DNA of 64,000 nucleotides, from positions 43,890-107,889 of the forward strand of contig CAKOIF010000003.1 of NCBI GenBank assembly GCA_934086485.1. Direction: 5' to 3'. The number at the start of each line of letters is the position of its first letter. Position 1 is the first letter of the stretch. The notes beneath the pieces were generated by a model. It was not told the origin of the DNA. It worked only from the letters and a program-made list of their open reading frames with translations, and searched no databases. The stretch comes from an uncultured Bacilli bacterium (GTDB taxonomy: Bacteria; Bacillota_I; Bacilli_A; RF39; UBA660). This document shows, in pieces, positions 63,939-64,000 of the stretch. Position numbers and translations under genes: made by a program.

Positions 63939-64000
63939 CTTTTACTTTTTCCTTTAATTTATTTTTTTCTTTTTTTATTTCATTTTTAAACTTCTCTTGT
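63907..64000 (-). CDS. 3' end of a gene running off the right edge
   Basis: Only the C terminus is visible: QEKFKNEIKKEKNKLKEKV then KDEKRKFKGKK and TAA at 63907. A Lys/Glu-rich coiled or disordered tail; family unknown. It overlaps the start of the CmpB-like gene by about 30 bp, so they are co-transcribed. Confidence 0.55.
   Translation of the reverse strand, partial: QEKFKNEIKKEKNKLKEKVKDEKRKFKGKK

Noticed and set aside
1..64000. CRISPR array or cas genes
   Set aside because: No regularly spaced direct repeats with unique spacers; the 19-bp boxes at 23.6-24.2 kb are irregular and no cas-like protein is present.

Overview
The window is very AT-rich DNA with the standard genetic code (TGA acts as stop, Trp is TGG). 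It has S-box and T-box leaders, strong Shine-Dalgarno sites, AddAB, RNase R, TypA, ABC-F and several Gram-positive wall hydrolases. This fits a low-GC Firmicute, plausibly an uncultured gut Bacilli/Mollicutes-related or clostridial lineage; the exact taxon is inference. Most genes lie on the minus strand, suggesting that replication runs from high to low coordinates.

Left part (1-23.5 kb): degraded fragments; a TTG-started NMT1-type binding protein; addB-addA; a hybrid sensor kinase that lacks its phospho-acceptor His; an acyl-CoA-synthetase-like enzyme; an unknown 490-aa protein; an ABC-F ATPase; metK behind a SAM-I riboswitch with a Nudix remnant downstream; trpS behind a T-box; a marR plus heterodimeric ABC exporter operon; a small kinase-like protein; and an unknown protein with an HEFIH zinc motif.

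Middle (23.5-49 kb): the decayed ends of an IS21-like element; a two-gene operon pairing a dockerin-tailed peptidoglycan hydrolase with a membrane-anchored cohesin-like protein; dinD copy 1; ZIP transporter; secreted nuclease; rnr; thioredoxin-like and rhodanese-like envelope proteins; ATPase and permease of an NMT1-type transporter; VanZ-like; secE-nusG; lemA-TPM; typA; a RelB/YafQ-type toxin-antitoxin pair; tRNA-Glu; a CofE-like ligase; an XRE regulator broken by a TAG codon; and two large FtsX-type ABC exporters.

The centrepiece (49-55.2 kb) is a complete diversity-generating retroelement (DGR) on the minus strand, in the order: membrane-anchored surface target with a variable region (VR), Avd-like accessory, second small accessory gene, template repeat (TR), reverse transcriptase. 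TR and VR align without gaps over 110 bp with 21 differences, and every one falls on a template adenine. Upstream of the target, 20-bp perfect inverted repeats enclose a promoter, as in phase-variable switches. Next to the DGR sit two more dinD copies. All three dinD copies carry, at the same codon position, a 24-bp palindrome whose core differs between copies yet stays self-complementary.

Right part (55.2-64 kb): a dicarboxylate symporter; a Sel1-repeat protein; a SleB/CwlJ-like hydrolase; a class-A beta-lactamase-fold protein; an XRE regulator and a GH25 lipoprotein with overlapping divergent promoters, both apparently leaderless; an IS3-family element; and a CmpB-like membrane protein.
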